Source of the DNA: Pseudomonadota bacterium
GTDB lineage: Bacteria; Pseudomonadota; Alphaproteobacteria; RF32; CAG-239
NCBI GenBank assembly: GCA_021617435.1
Contig: JAJWCP010000077.1
Span: 1 to 6,726, forward strand
Direction: 5' to 3'
DNA length: 6,726 nucleotides
A model generated the notes under the pieces. That model ran no database searches and was not told where the DNA came from. It saw nothing but the letters and a program-made list of their open reading frames with translations. Shown here piece by piece: positions 5,341 to 6,726 of this stretch (positions are counted from its first letter, which is position 1; each line of letters opens with the position of its first letter). Position numbers and translations under genes: made by a program.

Positions 5341-5964
5341 TTGAACGAACTTTTTTCATACAAAATTGCCGAAAACAATGACGCGTTAGACAATGCGGAG
5401 CAAATTGCCAAAGGACTATCCGCTGAAGTTCAAGCGCTTGAAACGGAAGCTGACTTTGCGGAGCATGCGAATGAGCCGTTTTATAAAGAAGGTGAGTTTT
5501 GGGTCGGATTTGCATTTATTTTAGTGGTGGTGTTTTTGTTTAAGCCGGTCGGTTCAATGCTGAAAGCAATGCTGATAAAACGCCGCGACGGAATTATTGA
5601 CCAAATTAATCAGGCTGAAAAACTGCGTGATGACGCTCAGGTTTTACTTGCTCAGTATGAAAAAAAATTTTTGCATGCCAAAGATGAAGCCGATGAAATT
5701 TTAACTAAATCAGAATCGGAAATTGAGATTTTAAAAACTCAAACGCTGAACGGGCTTGAAAACGAGTTGAACGCCAAACGCCGCGAGGTTGAAAACAGTA
5801 TTGAGGCAGCAACCGAAAGAGCTCGCAAAGAAATCAATGCCCTTATCGGAGCGCAAACCGTTAATATCGTTAAAGAAAAAATTTTACAAAATACCGATGC
5901 CAAACAACACTCTAAACTGATTGATAACTCGGTTGAAAATATTTTAAAACGCTTAAAAGCCTAA
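5341..5964 (+). CDS. atpF: ATP synthase FO subunit b, with N-terminal extension
   Basis: The second stalk subunit, expected to pair with b'. It has 207 residues, against about 160-165 for typical alphaproteobacterial b. The membrane helix is at about 53-69 (FWVGFAFILVVVFLFKP), followed by IKRRDGIIDQINQAEKLRDDAQ and a long coiled coil to about 170, then the F1-binding end. In front of the helix lies an acidic, probably helical stretch of about 50 residues (Glu/Asp-rich, few Lys) with no signal peptide. In the usual topology this would face the periplasm. The TTG start has AAGGA 8 bases upstream. No other ATG, GTG or TTG occurs in frame until Met73, after the helix, so the extension cannot be removed by choosing another standard start. 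The gene is in the same frame as atpF', with one stop and 12 bases between. Confidence 0.93.
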   Translation: MNELFSYKIAENNDALDNAEQIAKGLSAEVQALETEADFAEHANEPFYKEGEFWVGFAFILVVVFLFKPVGSMLKAMLIKRRDGIIDQINQAEKLRDDAQVLLAQYEKKFLHAKDEADEILTKSESEIEILKTQTLNGLENELNAKRREVENSIEAATERARKEINALIGAQTVNIVKEKILQNTDAKQHSKLIDNSVENILKRLKA

Positions 5965-6689
5965 AAATAAACTTTTGCAACAGTTAAAACATCTACCGAT
6001 TTTGCGCCGGCGGCAAGCAGTGCTTTAGCGCATTCTCGCGCGGTTGAGCCGGTAGTGAACACATCATCAATCAGCACAACTCTTTTATCTTTAATATTTT
6101 CCGATTTTTTAACTTTAAACGCGCCTTTAATATTTTTTATGCGGGAATTGCGATTGCTGAACCGCGCTTGCGGTTTGGTGGATTTAATTTTTGCCAAAGA
6201 GCGCATATCAGTCTTAATGCCGGTTAACAAGCTTAATTCTTTTACTATCAGCGCTGACTGATTATAGCGTCTTTTTATTAAGCGCGTATAATAAAGAGGA
6301 ACCGGAACAAGCAAATCAGCTCCGGCGCTGAAAATGTCTTTACCGGCAAGCTTTAACCATTTGGCAAAAATTTTGGCATTTTCAGTTTTATCCATAAACT
6401 TTAGCGCTAAAACGGCTTTTTTAGAAAAACAGTCATATTTTACTGCCGAACGCTGCAACCTGAACAAAGGCTTCTTTTCTTGCAAGCATTGAGGACAAAG
6501 CATTTGTTTGCCGATAGCGGAAGGGTCGGTAAAAGGCAAGCCGCAGTGCGCGCAATACGGGGCGCTGATAAAAGTCATTTTATTAAAACACTCGGCGCAT
6601 ATACCGTTGTTATCAAACATAATCTTGCCGCAACACATACAACGCGGCGGTAACAAAAAATTTAATATATCTTGAAAGATTGCATTCAT
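5961..6689 (-). CDS. comF: ComF-family phosphoribosyltransferase-like protein
   Basis: A 242-residue member of the ComF family (ComFC/GntX type), linked to DNA uptake in competent bacteria and present in many with no known competence. The N-terminal part has four cysteine clusters, CMCC (17-20), CAEC (31-34), CAHC (46-49) and CPQC (65-68), which fit a zinc-binding double-zinc-ribbon region. The C-terminal part is a type I phosphoribosyltransferase fold with PVPLYYTRLIKRRYNQS (129-145) and the PRPP-binding loop VVLIDDVFTTGST (204-216). No true enzymatic substrate is established for the family. ATG 6689 has only a weak AAAGA immediately upstream. The gene converges on atpF, and their stop codons share 5961-5964. 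It appears intact, with nothing here showing a competence role. Confidence 0.93.
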   Translation of the reverse strand: MNAIFQDILNFLLPPRCMCCGKIMFDNNGICAECFNKMTFISAPYCAHCGLPFTDPSAIGKQMLCPQCLQEKKPLFRLQRSAVKYDCFSKKAVLALKFMDKTENAKIFAKWLKLAGKDIFSAGADLLVPVPLYYTRLIKRRYNQSALIVKELSLLTGIKTDMRSLAKIKSTKPQARFSNRNSRIKNIKGAFKVKKSENIKDKRVVLIDDVFTTGSTARECAKALLAAGAKSVDVLTVAKVYF

Positions 6690-6726
6690 TCTTTAGCTTA
6701 TTTTAATGGTAAATTACGCAAAACTG

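Noticed and set aside
5951..5976. Possible bidirectional terminator between atpF and comF (GCTT/AAGC and AAAAG/CTTTT pairings)
   Set aside because: The stems are only 4-5 base pairs and AT-rich, too weak to call as an intrinsic terminator.
6690..6726. Upstream region of comF at the right edge
   Set aside because: It is only 37 bases long. I found no correctly spaced -35/-10 pair and no start of another gene that can be supported.

Overview
The window looks like ordinary core-genome DNA from an alphaproteobacterium with an AT-leaning genome, possibly an uncultured host-associated lineage (that last point is a weak inference). The alphaproteobacterial call rests on gene order and content. The membrane FO part of the ATP synthase forms its own cluster (atpI, atpB, atpE, atpF', atpF) with two different b-type subunits and no F1 genes attached. 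aroK is divergent from a XerD-type recombinase gene, and a DUF721 gene sits directly before a DsbA-like gene. Coding density is very high, with no gene-free stretch above 100 bases. No rRNA, tRNA, CRISPR array, insertion sequence or phage gene was seen.

Left part, minus strand (1-1197): aroK (shikimate kinase) is followed by rph (RNase PH), which overlaps it by 14 bases and runs off the left edge. A good sigma70-like promoter reads leftward from about 1261-1233 and supports a start for aroK at 1197 rather than at an upstream TTG.

Middle, plus strand (1287-5964): nine genes lie head to tail with gaps of 0-19 bases, so they probably form one transcription unit: a 46-residue single-pass membrane protein, xerD, a DUF721/DciA-like gene, a DsbA-like thiol oxidoreductase, then atpI, atpB (a), atpE (c), atpF' (b') and atpF (b). 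Several starts are non-ATG: GTG for the DsbA-like gene and TTG for atpF. The FO genes encode the proton channel and stator of ATP synthase. The F1 genes must lie elsewhere.

Right end, minus strand (5961-6689): a comF-family phosphoribosyltransferase gene converges on atpF, and the two stop codons share four bases. The last 37 bases hold only the comF upstream region.

No new system is evident. The points most worth a second look are the atypical first helix of subunit c, which lacks most of the usual glycine repeat, and an acidic extension of about 50 residues in front of the membrane helix of subunit b.
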